Positions 34,501 through 47,275 of a DNA stretch of 64,000 nucleotides are shown piece after piece. The position numbers and the translations under genes are program-made. Within the stretch, counting starts at the first letter, position 1. Each line of letters begins with the position of its first letter. The DNA is taken from positions 310,001-374,000 of the forward strand of contig NC_090016.1 in NCBI RefSeq assembly GCF_036417845.1. The letters run 5' to 3'. A model generated the notes under the pieces. It saw only the letters and a list, made by a program, of their open reading frames with translations. It made no database searches and had not been told where the DNA came from. The DNA comes from Apteryx mantelli. Taxonomy: Eukaryota; Chordata; Aves; Apterygiformes; Apterygidae.

Positions 34501-37480
34501 CCAGCCCCATGGCGCTGCCCTACAACTGCTCCCAGCCCCACAACTGCTCCCAGCCCCACAGCTGCCTCCAGCCACACAACTGCCTCCAACCCCACAGCTG
34601 CCTCCAGCCCCACAACTACCTCCAGCCCCACAGCTGCCTTCAGCCCCACAACTACCTCCAGCCCCACAGCTACCTCCAGCCCCACAGCTGCTCCCAGCCC
34701 CACAGCTACCTCCAGCCCCACAACTACCTCCAGCCCCACAGCTGCTCCCAGCCCCACAGCTGCCCCCAGCCCCACAACTACCTCCAGCCCGTCAGCTACC
34801 TCCAGCCCCACAGCTGCCTCCAGCCCCACAGCTACCTCCAGCCCCACAGCTGCCTCCAGCCCCACAGCTGCTCCCAGCCCCACAGCTGCCTCCACCCCAC
34901 AACTGCCTCCAGCCCCACAGCTGCTCCCAGCCCCACAGCTACCTCCAACCCTACAGCTGCCTCCAGCCCCACAGCTCCCTCCAGCCCCACAACTACCTCC
35001 AGCCCCACAGCTACCTCCAGCCCCACAACTACCTCCAGCCCCACAGCTCCCTCCAGCCCCACAGCTGCCCCCAGCCCCACAGCTGCCTCCAGCCCCACAG
35101 CTCCCTCCAGCCCCACAGCTGCTCCCAGCCCCACAGCTACCTCCAACCCTACAGCTGCCTCCAGCCCCACAGCTCCCTCCAGCCCCACAACTACCTCCAG
35201 CCCCACAGCTACCTCCAGCCCCACAACTACCTCCAGCCCCACAGCTCCCTCCAGCCCCACAGCTCCCTCCAGCCCCACAGCTGCCTCCAAACCCACAGCT
35301 GCCTCCAGCCCCACAACTACCTCCAGCCCCACAGCTACCTCCAGCCCCACAGCTGCTCCCAGCCCCACAGCTGCCTCCAGCCCCACAGCTGCCTCCAGCC
35401 CCACAGCTGCCTCCAGCCCCACAGCTGCTCCCAGCCCCACAGCTGCCTCCAAACCCACAGCTGCCTCCAGCCCCACAGCTGCTCCCACCCCACAGCTACC
35501 TCCAGCCCCACAGCTGCCTCCAGCCCCACAGCTGCCTCCAACCCCACAGCTGCCTCCAGCCCCACAGTTACCTCCAGCCCCACAGCTACCTCCAACCCCA
35601 CAGCTGCCTCCAGCCCCACAGTTACCTCCAGCCCCACAGCTACCTCCAGCCCCACAGCTGCCTCCAACCCCACAGCTGCCTCCAGCCCCACAGCTGCTCC
35701 CAGCCCCACAGCTGCCTCCAGCCCCACAGCTGCCTCCAGCCCCACAGCTGCTCCCAGCCCCACAGCTGCCTCCAAACCCACAGCTCCCTCCAGCCCCACA
35801 ACTACCTCCAGCCCCACAGCTGCTCCCAGCCCCACAGCTACCTCCAACCCCACAGTTACCTCCAGCCCCACAGCTGCTCCCAGCCCCACAGCTACCTCCA
35901 GCCCCACAGCTGCCTCCAGCCCCACAGCTACCTCCAACCCCACAGCTGCCTCCAGCCCCACAGCTACCTCCAGCCCCACAGCTGCCTCCAGCCCCACAGC
36001 TACCTCCAGCCCCACAGCTGCCTCCACCCCACAACTGCCTCCAGCCCCACAGCTGCTCCCAGCCCCATAGCTGCCTCCAGCCCCACAGCTGCCTCCAGCC
36101 CCACAGCTGCTCCCACCCCACAGCTACCTCCAAACCCACAGCTGCCTCCAGCCCCACAGCTGCTCCCACCCCACAGCTACCTCCACCCCACAACTGCCTC
36201 CAACCCCACAACTACCTCCAGCCCCACAGCTGCTCCCAGCCCCACAGCTGCCTCCAGCCCCACAGCTGCCTCCAGACCCACAGCTGCTCCCAGCCCCACA
36301 ACTACCTCCAGCCCCACAGCTGCCCCCAGCCCCACAGCTGCCTCCAGCCCCACAGCTGCTCCCTGCCCCACAGCTGCCTCCAGCCCCATAGCTGCCTCCA
36401 GACCCACAGCTGCTCCCAGCCCCACAACTACCTCCAGCCCCACAGCTACCTCCAGCCCCACAGCTGCCTCCAGCCCCACAGCTGCTCCCTGCCCCACAGC
36501 TACCTCCAACCCCACAGCTTCCTCCAGCCCCACAGCTGCTCCCAGCCCCACAGCTGCCTCCAGCCCCACAGCTGCCTCCAGCCCCACAACTGCTCCCTGC
36601 CCCACAGCTGCTCCCAGCCCCACAGCTGCCTCCAGCCCCACAGCTGCTCCCAGCCCCACAGCTGCCTCCAGCCCCACAGCTGCCTTCAGCCCCACAACTA
36701 CCTCCAGCCCCACAGCTACCTCCAGCCCCACAGCTGCCTCCAGCCCCACAGCTACCTCCAGCCCCACAGCTGCTCCCAGCCCCACAGCTGCCTCCAAACC
36801 CACAGCTGCCTCCAGCCCCACAGCTGCCTCCAGCCCCACAGCTACCTCCAGCCCCACAGCTGCCTTCAGCCCCACAGCTACCTCCAGCCCCACAGCTGCT
36901 CCCAGCCCCACAGCTGCCTCCAGCCCCATAGCTGCTCCCAGCCCCACAACTACCTCCAGCCCCACAGCTGCCCCCAGCCCCACAGCTGCTCCCAGCCCCA
37001 CAGCTGCCTCCAAACCCACAGCTTCCTCCAGCCCCACAGCTGCCTCCAGCCCCATAGCTGCCCCCAGCCCCACAACTACCTCCAGCCCCACAGCTGCTCC
37101 CAGCCCCACAGCTGCTCCCAGCCCCACAGCTGCCTCCAGCCCCACAGCTGCTCCCACCCCACAGCTACCTCCAGCCCCACAGCTGCCTCCAGCCCCACAG
37201 CTGCTCCCAGCCCCACAGCTACCTCCAGCCCCACAGCTGCCTCCAGCCCCACAACTGCTCCCTGCCCCACAGCTGCTCCCAGCCCCACAGCTGCCTCCAG
37301 ACCCACAGCTGCTCCCAGCCCCACAGCTGCCCCCAGCCCCACAGCTTCCTCCAGCCCCACAGCTTCTCCCAGCCCCACAGCTGCCTCCAGCCCCACAACT
37401 GCTCCCAGCCCCATAGCTGCCTCCAGCCCCATAGCTGCCTCCAGCCCCACAGCTGCCTCCAGCCCCACGGTGCTGCCCCA
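34500..37480 (-). repeat. Candidate upsilon-1 switch region: 18-bp AGCT array (~165 copies)
   Basis: The unit is CCCCACAGCTGCCTCCAG (plus strand); most units carry AGCT, often as the CAGCTG palindrome, and variants read CACAACTAC or CACAGCTAC. The sense (minus) strand is G-rich (TGTGGGGCTGGAGGCAGC). Position (5' of CH1), strand asymmetry and AGCT density match known switch regions; function is inferred. Confidence 0.72.
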
Positions 37481-38830
37481 CACCGTCTCCCCTCTCACCT
37501 CCGGCCTCGCCGTGGGTCTTGGCTCCGGACCCACCATCTCCCCCCACAGATGGTGGCGCCGTGGGGCCACGTCTCTGCGTTTTGGGCCAGAACAAGAGAT
37601 TTGGGGTCCGTTCCGGAGATTTTGGGGCCAGGACGGACTCTTTTGGCCCATGCTGAAGCCCATTGGTCCAGGATGGAGGGTTTCGGGGTCAGTTCCGGCG
37701 GTTTTGGCTCAGCACCAGAGCTCCTTGGTCCACACTGGCAATTTTGGGTCCATTACAGAGATTTTTGGGTCCATGATGGAAATTTTAGGGCCATGCTGGA
37801 GATTTTGGGTCAATGTTGGACATTTTCGGGTCCATGTTGGAGATGTTGGGTCCATGATGGATATTTTCAGTCCGTGCCAGAGATTTTTTGGTCCATAATG
37901 GAGATTTTTGAGTCCATGCTGGAGACGTTCGGTCCATAGCAGAGATTTGAAGTCCATAACGGAGATTTTGGGTCCATAATGGAGATTTTGGGTCCATAAC
38001 GGAGATTTGGGACCTATGTTGGAGTGTTGGGGTCCATGCCGGAGATTTTGGGTCCATAACGGAGATGTTGGGTCCATAACGGAGATGTTGGGTCCACTTT
38101 GGAGATTTTGGGCCAGTGCTGGCGCTCCTGGGTCCATGATGGAGATTTTGGGGCCATGTTGGAGAATTTGGGCTGGTGCTGGAGCTCTTGGGTCCATGCA
38201 CAAGATTCTGGGTCCATAATGGAGATTTTAGGTCCATGATGGAGATTTTTGGGCCAGTACTGGAGCTCCTGGGTCCATGCCCAATTTTCTGGGTCCATAA
38301 TGGAGATTTTAGGTCCATGATGGAGATTTTGGGCCAGTACTGGAGCTCCTGGGTCCATGCCCAAGTTTTTGGGTCCATAATGGAGATTTTGGGTCCATGC
38401 TGGAGATTTTGGGCTGGTGCTGGAGCTCCTGGGTCCATGCTGGAGATGTTGGGTCCATAATGGAGATTTCGGGTCCATAATGAAGATTTTGGATCAATAC
38501 TGGAGCTCCTGGGTCCATGCCGGAGATTTGGGGTCCATAATGGAGATTTTGGGTCCATAATGGAGATTTCGGGTCCATGCTGGAGATTTTGGGCTGGCGC
38601 TGGAGCTCCTGGGTCCATGCTGGAGATGTTGGGTCCATAATGGAGATTTCGGGTCCATATTGAAGATTTTGGATCAGTACTGGAGCTCCTGGGTCCATGA
38701 CAGAGATTTGGGGTCCATGCTGGAGATTTTGGGTCCATGCTGGAGATTTTGGGTCCATGATGGAGCTCCTGGGTCCACGCTGGAGATGTTGGGTCCACAC
38801 TGGAGATTTTGGGCCAACGCCGGGGATTTG
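37480..38830. repeat. 21-bp TTGGGTCCATAATGGAGAT array
   Basis: From about 37560 to 38830 units of TTGGGTCCATGATGGAGAT recur, mixed with GGGCCAGTACTGGAGCTCC. The array is less GC-rich than its neighbours and lies 5' of the upsilon-1 switch-like array. AGCT occurs only in the GGAGCTCC units. No coding content. Confidence 0.85.
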
Positions 38831-39110
38831 GGGCCGCTGCCAGGCGCCAGCTGGCGCCTTTCTGAGCAGAAACCTGTGGGATGGTGCAAAAAGAAAGAGA
38901 GCAAAAAAAAGCAAGACAAGAAACCCCCAAAGAGCCTCCGCCGGGGCGGGTGGAAAAAGGCTAAAATTGGGCTGGAGAAACCGGCCGGGCGCCACTTCCT
39001 CCTCGCTTCGCCCGAAATTCGGCAGAAGTGGCCCGTTCCGCCCGAGCGCACCCAAAATGCCCCGTTCTGCCCCCACGAGCCCGGCGGGGCCAATCAGGGT
39101 CGATAATTCG
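38830..39110. other. Short non-repetitive spacer
   Basis: About 280 bases, including an A-rich run near 38900. No exon, promoter or mobile element recognised. Confidence 0.5.
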
Positions 39111-40515
39111 CGCCCGTCGTGGAGGCGATCAATAATTGACCTGATGGAGGCGATCGAGAGCCGATATGGCCGATCCGTGGCGAAAATGAGCCCTAATCAA
39201 TACAATCAATAAGCGACGTGATCCGTAGCCAATGTGACTGATTGTTGATACAATTGGTAGCCAAAGTGATCGGTAATCGAGAGGATCCATAATCGATGTG
39301 ATCAATGATTGATGCGATCAATACCTGATACGGCCAACAACTGAGATGGCCAACCATCGATACGATCAATAATCGATATGATCAATGATCTATACGATCA
39401 ATGATCGATATGATCAATAACCAATATGATCAATAACCAATATGATCAATAATATGATCAGTAACTTGCGATCAAAACCTGATGTGATCAATAATCGTTA
39501 CGATCAATAATCGATACAGTCAATGACCGATATGACCAATAACCGATATGGTCACCAATTGATACGATCAATAACCAGTGCAGTCAATCATCGATATGAT
39601 CAAAAATCAATACAATGAATAATGGATATGACCAATAGCTGATACAACCAATAACCGATAGATCAATATTCAATATGATCAATAGCCAGTACGACTGATA
39701 ACCAGTGTGATCAGGAATTGATCTGATCAATGATCGATACGATCAATAACCGATGTGATCAATTATCGATATGATCAATAATCGATATGACCAATAACCA
39801 ATATGATGTCAATAATCAATATGATCAATGATTGATATGACCAAAAATAACAATAAAATCAATAACCAATATGATCAATAATTGATATGATCGGTAGCTG
39901 CTATGATCAACAATCGTTATAACCAATAACCAATATGATCAATGATGGATATGATCAATAGCCTATATGATCAACAATCGATATGATCAATAATCGATAT
40001 CTAGTCAATAATCGATATGATGAATGATTGAGAGGACCAATAACTGACAGGAGCAATAACCGATATGATCAATAACTGATACGCTCAATAACCAATATGA
40101 TCAATAACCGATATGATCAATGTGATCAATAACTGATATGATCAATGATCGATATGATGGATGATTGAGAGGAGCAATAACCAATACGCTCAATAACTGA
40201 TATGATTAATAACCGATATGATCAATAATTGATCTAGTCAATAATCAATATGATGAATGATTGAGGACCAATAACTGATACGAGCAATAACCGACATGAT
40301 CAATAACCAATATGATCAATAACTCATACAATCAATAATCGAGGTGATGAATAACCAGTACGATCAATAATCAATCTGATCAATAACTGATGTGATCAAT
40401 GATTGATATGATCAATAATCAATATGATCAATAACTGATGTGATCAATAACCAATGCAATCAATAATCAACAACCGATAGATCAATAATCAATAACCAAT
40501 AGATCGACAATCAAT
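39110..40515. repeat. AT-rich GATCAATAA/ATCGATAT repeat island
   Basis: About 1.4 kb of degenerate ~16-bp units such as GATCAATAACCGATAT. TGATCA and ATCGAT palindromes are very frequent. It is the only AT-rich stretch of this length in an otherwise GC-rich window. It lies between the divergently transcribed upsilon-1 and alpha units. AATAAC and AATAAT are common, but I saw no reason to call a poly(A) site. Confidence 0.9.
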
Positions 40516-41605
40516 AGCGACTGTGGAGCTGGCGGCCACAGTGAACCTCTTTCTGCCGCTATTATGCGTTCCGGGGCAGCTGCCCTGATCTGGGCGCTTT
40601 CCGCCCCAAAGTGAGGGGGCGGGGTCAGCGGCAGGGGGGCGGGGCCCCCCCAGCTGGGGGGCAGGTTTGCAAAATGCCTCAGCAAAGGGGCAAGTTTGCA
40701 AAATACCCATTTTTGGGGGCAGGTTTGCGAAAACACCCGGCCACGCGGCAGGTTTGCAAAATGCCCCATTTCAGAGCAAACTTTGCAAAATTCCCCAGTT
40801 TTGGGGGCAGCTTTGCAAAATGCCCCGGTGCAACTGCACGGAGCCGGGGGAGCGACCCCAGGCGGCGCGACCGGCGCTGTCGCATGACGCCGCACCGCGT
40901 CGCACGGCATTGCGCGCCGTTGACCCGTGTTGCGCGCTGCTGCACGCCGTTGCGTGTCACGGAACTGTGTTGCACGGAACCGTGTTGCGTGACGCTGCGT
41001 GACATTGCATGCCGTCGGCCCGTGCCGCATGCCGTGGCGCGCCGTTGCAACGTGTTGCATGCCGTCGCACGATGTTGCACCCTGTTGCATGACATATTGC
41101 ACGACATTGCACCGCGATGCATTGCCATAGCTCGTTGCACCGTGTTGCATTGCCATTGCACCACGTTGCACCGCGTCACATGACATTGCACCACATTGCA
41201 TGCCATTGCATGACATTGCACCATGTTACACCGCATTGCACGCTGTTGCATGACATTGCATGACACTGCACCGTTGCATTGCCATTGCTCATTGCACCGT
41301 GTTGCATTGCCATTGCACCATGTTGCACTGCAATGCATGACATGGCACCGCATTGCACCACGTTACATGACATTGCACCGCATTAGGTGCTGTTGCATGC
41401 CATTGCATGACATCATTGCACTACTTTGCACCGTGTTACATGACGTTGCACCGTGTTGCATTGCCGTTGCACCATGTTGCACTGCGTTGCACGACATTGC
41501 ACCGCATTGCACCACGTTGCATTGCCATTGCGCCACGTTGCACCACATTGCACAACGTTGCACACCATTACACGCCGCTGCACGCGTGCAACGCCAGCTC
41601 CTGCA
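40515..41605. repeat. TTTGCAAAATGCCCC and CATTGCACCGCATTGCA arrays
   Basis: 40660-40835 has five copies of GGGGCAGGTTTGCAAAATGC-type units. 40890-41600 is a dense, degenerate array of GTTGCACCGCATTGCATGAC and CATTGCACCATGTTGCA, with a TGCA palindrome about every 8-13 bases. 40515-40660 is unique. No gene. Confidence 0.85.
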
Positions 41606-41860
41606 CGGGGAGCAAAGGCGGGACGCAGCCTTTATTTCCGCAGGCCTTCGCCCCGCTACGAAGAGGAGGACAGAGGGCGCCGGCGCGACCCGCCCCGACC
41701 TGCTGCTGCAGCCGGTGACGTCCCCGAGGTCGGCGAAGGGAGTAGACGGGGTCGCCGAGCCGGGGGGGCGGCGTCCTCGCAATGGGGCTGGCGGGAGGCG
41801 CAACGCTGGGACCCGGAGCGACTCCGAAGGGTGCCGACGCTGGGCTCTTCTTGCAAAAAT
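41605..41860. other. Non-repetitive GC-rich spacer 5' of the alpha region
   Basis: About 250 bases of unique sequence with CpG-rich stretches. A germline alpha transcript could start near here, but no promoter element is clear. Confidence 0.4.
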
Positions 41861-42415
41861 GACCTGCAAACCCCTCCAAGGTTGCAAATCCCAGGCCTTC
41901 TTTGCAAAAAAGACCCCTAAAACCCTCCAACGGGCGCAAATTCCCTGCCCTCTTTGCAAAACCGACCCCCCAAATGGCTAAAAGGGGTGCAAACCCCTCC
42001 AAATTTTGCAAATCCCAGGCTCTTTCTGCAAAACCGACCCCCCAAATGACCAAAAGGGGTGCAAACCCCTCCAAATTTTGCAAATCCCAGGCTCTTTCTG
42101 CAAAACTGACCCCCCAAACTGCTAAAAGGGGTGCAAACCCCTCCAAATTTTGCAAATCCCCTGCTCTTCCTGCAAAACCGCCCCCCCAAACTGCTAAAAG
42201 GGGTGCAAACCCCTCCAAATTTTGCAAATCCCAGGCTCTTTCTGCAAAACCAACCCCCCAAATGGCTAAAAGGGGTGCAAACCCCTCCAAATTTTGCAAA
42301 TCCCAGGCTCTTCCTGCAAAACCGACCCCCCAAACGACTAAAAGGGGTGCAAACTCTTCCAAATTTTGCAAATCCGAGGCTCTTTCTGCAAAACCGACCC
42401 CCCAAACAGCAGGGG
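41860..42415. repeat. 72-bp tandem repeat (about 7 copies)
   Basis: The unit combines AAAAGGGGTGCAAACCCCTC, CAAATTTTGCAAATCCC and CTCTTTCTGCAAAACCGACC. Copies are about 72 bases apart (41980, 42052 and so on). An inverted GGGGTGCAAACCCC gives a short hairpin in every unit. 42415-42595 that follows is unique and GC-rich. Confidence 0.9.
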
Positions 42416-42594
42416 CCGGCCCGCGGCACAGGCACGGCGGGAGGACGGAGGGGGGCTGCGGCAATCCCGGGCGGCAGGGGGAGAAACGTGGCCTCGCAGG
42501 GAGCGTGCGGCGGCTCGGCGCAGCGGGGCGCTGCGGAGCGTTTGCAGCCCGGGCCGGGAGAAGCGGGGCCCCGGCCCCAAAACGTTGGCGAACC

Positions 42595-45500
42595 ACGCTG
42601 GGCGTGCAACGGTCGGCTTGGAGCTGCGCGTGCAACGCTCGTTTTCGAGTTTTGCCTGTAACGCTCGTTTCCAAGCCGTCCCTGCAACGCTCGGCTTGGA
42701 GCTGTGCTTGCAACGCTTATTTTCGAGCTGTGCTTGCAACGCTCAGCTTCGAGGCATGGGTGCAATGCTTGGCTTGGAGCTTTGCCTGCAACGCTCATTT
42801 TTGAGCCGTCCCTGCGACCCTCGGCTTGGAGCCGTGCTTGCAATGCTCATTTTCAAGCCGTGCTTGCAAAGCTCGGCTTCGAGGCATGGGTGCAATGCTA
42901 ATTTTTGAGCCGTCCCTGCCACGCTCAGATTCAAGACATGCTTGCAACGCTCAGCTTCACGCTGTCCCTGCCGTGCTCGGCTTCGAGCTGTGCTTGCGAC
43001 GTTCATTTTCCAGCCACCTCTGCGAAGCTCGGCTTTGAGCCACGCGCGCAACGCTCGTTTTTCAGCCGTCCCTGCCACGCTCGGCTTCGAGCTGTGCTTG
43101 CAATGCTCGTTTTCGAGCTGTGCTTGCAAAGCTCGGCTTCGAGCCATGTGTGCAGTGCTCGTTTTCGAGCCGTCCCTGCCACGCTCGGCTTCGAGCCGTG
43201 CTTGCAACGCTCGGCTTCACGCTGTCCCTGCGATGCTCGGCTTGGAGCTGTGCCTGCAACGCTCATTTTCGAGCTGTGCTTGCAACGCTTGGCTTGGAGC
43301 TGTCCCTGCCGTGCTCGGCTTCAGGCCATGAGTGCAACGCTCGGCTTGGAGCCGTCTCTGTGACACTCAGCTTGGAGCTGTGCTCGCAGTGCTCATTTTC
43401 CAGCCACCTCTGCAATGCTCAGCTTCACGCTGTCCCTGCAACGCTTGGCTTCGAGCTGTGCTTGCCATGCTCATTTTTGAGCCGTGCTTGTGACGCTCGG
43501 CTTCGAGCCATGCGTGCAGTGCTCGTTTTCGAGCCGTCTCTGCAATGCTCAGCTTCAAGATGTGCTTGCAACGCTCGGCTTCACGCTGTCCCTGCAACGC
43601 TCATTTTTGAGCCGTCCCTGCCACGCTCGTTTTCAAGCTGTGCCCACGATGCTTGGCTTGGAGCCGTGCTTGCAATGCTCGTTTTTGAGCTGTCCCTGCC
43701 ACGCTCGGCTTCAAGCCGTCCCTGTAATGCTTGGCTTGGAGCCATGCCTGCAATGCTCATCTTTGAACCGTGCTTGCAATGCTAATTTTCAAACTATCCC
43801 TGCCACGTTCAGCTTCGAGCCGTGCTCGCAGTGCTCATTTTCAAGCCGTCCCTGCAACGCTCGGCTTGGAGCCGTGCCTGAACGCTCATTTTCGAGCTGT
43901 GTTTGCAACGCTTGGCTTGGAGCTTTGCCTGCAACGCTCATTTTCGAGCCGTCCCTGCCGCACTCGGCTTCAGGCCATGCGTGCAATGCTTGGCTTGGAG
44001 CCGTCTCTGTGACACTCAGCTTGGAGCCGCGCTTGCAATGCTCATTTTTGAGTCGTGCTTGCAAAGCTCAGCTTCGAGCCGTCCCTGCCGTGCTCGGCTT
44101 GGAGCTGTGCTCGCAGTGCTCATTTTCCAGCCACCTCTGCAACGCTCAGCTTCACGCTGTCCCTGCAACGCTTGGCTTCGAGCTTTGCCTGCAACGCTCG
44201 TTTTCAAGCCGTCCCTGCCATGCTCGGCTTGGAGCTGTGCTTGCAATGCTCATTTTTGAGCCGTGCTTGCAAAGCTCAGCTTGGAGCCATCCCTGCAATG
44301 CTCATTTTCGAGCTGTCCCCGCCACGCTTGGCTTCAAGCCGTGCTTGCAATGCTTGGCTTCGAGCTGACCCTGCAACGCTCAGCTTCGAGCCATGCGTGC
44401 AATGCTCGGCTTGGAGCCGTCTCTGTGACAGCTTGGAACCCTGCTTGCAATGCTCGTTTTCAAGCCGTGCTTGCAAAGCTCAGCTTGGAGCCGTCCCTGC
44501 CACGCTCATTTTTGAGCCGTCCCTGCCACGCTCATTTTCAAGCTGTGCCCACGATGCTCGGCTTGGAGCCGTGCTTGCGATGCTCGTTTTTGAGCTGTTC
44601 CTGCCACGCACAGCTTCAAGTCGTGCCTGCAATGATCATTTTCAAGCCGTGCTTGCAAGCTCAGCTTGGAGCCATGCGTGCAACGCTCGTTTTTGAGCCG
44701 TCCCTGCCACGCTCGGCTTCGAGCCGTGCTTGCAACGCTCGGCTTCACGCTGTCCCTGCAACACTTGGCTTGGAGCCGTCCCTGCAAAGCCCAGCTTTGA
44801 GCCGTGCTTGCAATGCTCATTTTCCAGCTGTTCTTGCAAAGCTCAGCTTGGAGCTGTGCTTGCAAAGCTCATTTTTGAGCCGTCCCTGCCACACTCAGCT
44901 TCAAGCCGTGCTTGCAAAGCTCAGCTTCACGCTGTCCCTGCCACGCTCGACTTCAAGCCGTGCCTGCAACGCTTGGCTTCGAGCTTTGCCTGCAACGCTT
45001 GTTTTCAAGCCGTCCCTGCAGTGCTTGGCTTGGAGCTGTGCCTGTGATGATCATTTCTGAGCCGTGCTTGCAAAGCTCAGCTTGGAGCCATCCCTGCAAC
45101 GCTCATTTTCAAGCCGTCCCCACCACGCTCGGCTTGGAGCCGTGCTTGCAAAGCTTGGCTTCGAGCCATCCCTGCAACGCTCGGCTTCGAGCCATGCGTG
45201 CAATGCTCGGCTTGGAGCCGTCTCTGTGACAGCTTGGAACCCTGCTTGCAACGCTCGTTTTCAAGCCGTGCTTGCAAAGCTCAGCTTCGAGCCATGCGTC
45301 CAACGCTCGTTTTCGAGCTGTGCCCACGATGCTCGGCTTGGAGCCGTGCTTGCAATGCTCGTTTTTGAGCCATCCCTGCCACGCTCGGCTTGGAGCTGTG
45401 CTCGCAGTGCTCATTTTCGAGCTGTGCTTGCAAATCTCAGCTTCAAGCCATCCCTGCGATGCTCAGCTTGGAGCTGTGCTTGCAACGCTCATTTTCAAGC

Positions 45501-47275
45501 CGTCCCCGCCACGCTCGGCTTCAAGCCGTGCTTGCAATGCTTATTTGCCAGCCACCTCTGCAAAGCTCAGCTTGGAGCCACGCGTGCAACGCTCGTTTTT
45601 GAGCCGTCCCTGCCACGCTCGGCTTCAAGTCGTGCTTGCAACGCTCGGCTTCACGCTGTCCCTGCAACGCTCGGCTTTGAGCCGTCCCTGCCACGCTCGT
45701 TTTCAAGCTGTGCCCACGATGCTCGTCTTGGAGCCGTGCTTGCAACGCTTGTTTTTGAGCCGTCCCTGCCACGCTCGGCTTTGAGCTGTGCTTGCAATGC
45801 TCATTTTCAAGCCGTGCTTGCAATGCTCGGCTTCATGCTGTCCCTGCCGGGCTCAGCTTGGAACTGTGCCTGCAACGCTGGGCTTCGAGCTTTGCCTGCA
45901 ACATTCATTTTCAAGCTGTGCCTGTGACATTCGGCTTGCAGCCGTGCTTGCAATGCTCATTTTCGAGCCGTGCCTGCAACGCTGTGCTTGAAGCTGTGCT
46001 TGCAATGCTCATTTTCGAGCCCTGCTTGCCACGCTTGGCCTCACGCTGTCCCTGAAACGCTAGGCTTGAAGCTGTCCCTGCAAAGCCCAGCTTTGAGCTG
46101 TGCATGCAGTGCTCATTTTCAAGCCGTGCTTGCAAATCTCGGCTTCGAGCCATGCGTGCAGTGCTCATTTTTGAGCCGGCCCTGCCACGCTCGGCTTCAA
46201 GCCGTGCCTGCACTGCTCGGCTTTGAGCTTTGCCTGCAACTCTTGTTTTCAAGCTTTCCCTGCAGTGCTCGGCTTGGAGTCGTGCATGCAATGCTCATTT
46301 TCAAGCCATCCCTGCCACGCTCGGCTCCGAGCTGTGCTTGCAAATCTCAGCTTCAAGCTGTCCCTGCGATGCTCGGCTTGGAGCCGCGTTTGCAATGCTC
46401 GTTTTCGAGCTGTGCTTTCAACACTCGTTTTCAAGCTGTCCCTGCAATGCTCAGCTTCAAGCCATCCCTGCAATGCTTAGCTTCAAGCTTTGCCTGCAAT
46501 GCTCGTTTTCAAGCTGTCCCTGCGACACTCAGCTCGGAGCCGTCCCTGCCACGCTCGTTTTCCAGCTGTGCCCCCAATGCTCAGCTTGGAGCCGTGCTTG
46601 CAATGCTCATTTTTGAGCCGTGCTTGCAAAGCTTGGCTTCAAGCCGTGGGTGCAATGCTCGTTTTTGAGCCGTCCCTGCCACTTTCAGCTTCAAGTCGTG
46701 CCTGCAAAGCTCAGCTTCAAGCAGTCCCTGCCATGCTCAGCTCGGAGCCGTCCCTGCAACGTTCGTCTTTGAGCTGTGCTTGCAATGCTCATTTTCAAGC
46801 TGTCGCTGCCATGCTCAGCTTCGAGCTGCGCTTGCAACACTTGGCTTTGAGCTGTCCCTGCAGTGCTCGGCTTGGAGCCGTGTTTGCAATGCTCATTTTC
46901 GAGCTTTGCCTGCAATGCTCGTTTTCGAGCTGTGCTTGCAATGCTCGGCTTCGAGTCATGCTTGCAAAGTTCGTTTTCGAGCCGTCCCTGCCATGCTCAG
47001 CTTTGAGCTGCCCTTGCAACGCTTGGCTTGGAGCCGTGCCTGCGACGCTCGTTTTCAAGCCGTGCTTGCAAAGCTCAGCTTCAAGCCATGCGTGCAACGC
47101 TCCTTTTCGAGCCGTCCCTGCCACGCTCGGCTTCGAGCCGTGCTTGCAACGCTCGTTTTTGAGCCGTGCCCGCGACGCTCGACTTCAAGCCCTGCTTGCA
47201 ATGCCCGTTTTTGAGCTGTTCCTGCAATGCCCGTTTTTGAGCCAGGCTTGCAAAGCTCGTTTTCGAGCCGCAGCC
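42595..47275 (+). repeat. Candidate alpha switch region: 26-bp array (~180 copies)
   Basis: Units follow GCTTGCAACGCTCGGCTTGG then AGCCGT; variants read CCCTGCCACGCTC, TTTTCAAGC and GGAGCTGTG. TGCA occurs in most units, and GAGCT/AGCT in many. The array directly precedes the plus-strand alpha CH1 exon. It is more degenerate and less strand-asymmetric than the upsilon arrays, so the switch-region call is less certain. Confidence 0.6.

Noticed and set aside
33256-37898. Open frames of 700 to 1,400 codons rich in Pro-Gln-Leu, Ser-Pro-Thr-Ala or Gly-Ala (mucin- or silk-like)
   Set aside because: Artefacts of the 18-bp CCCCACAGCTGCCTCCAG repeat, open in several frames on both strands; they extend over the antisense of upsilon-1 CH1.
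39110-40515. Poly(A) signals or an origin of replication in the AATAA/GATC-rich stretch
   Set aside because: The words are part of the repeat unit itself, and no exon ends nearby; a vertebrate origin cannot be called from sequence composition.
42595-47275. Cys/Ala/Leu/Ser-rich frames that look like a repeat protein
   Set aside because: They come from the 26-bp array; equally open in several frames and full of frame-neutral unit changes.
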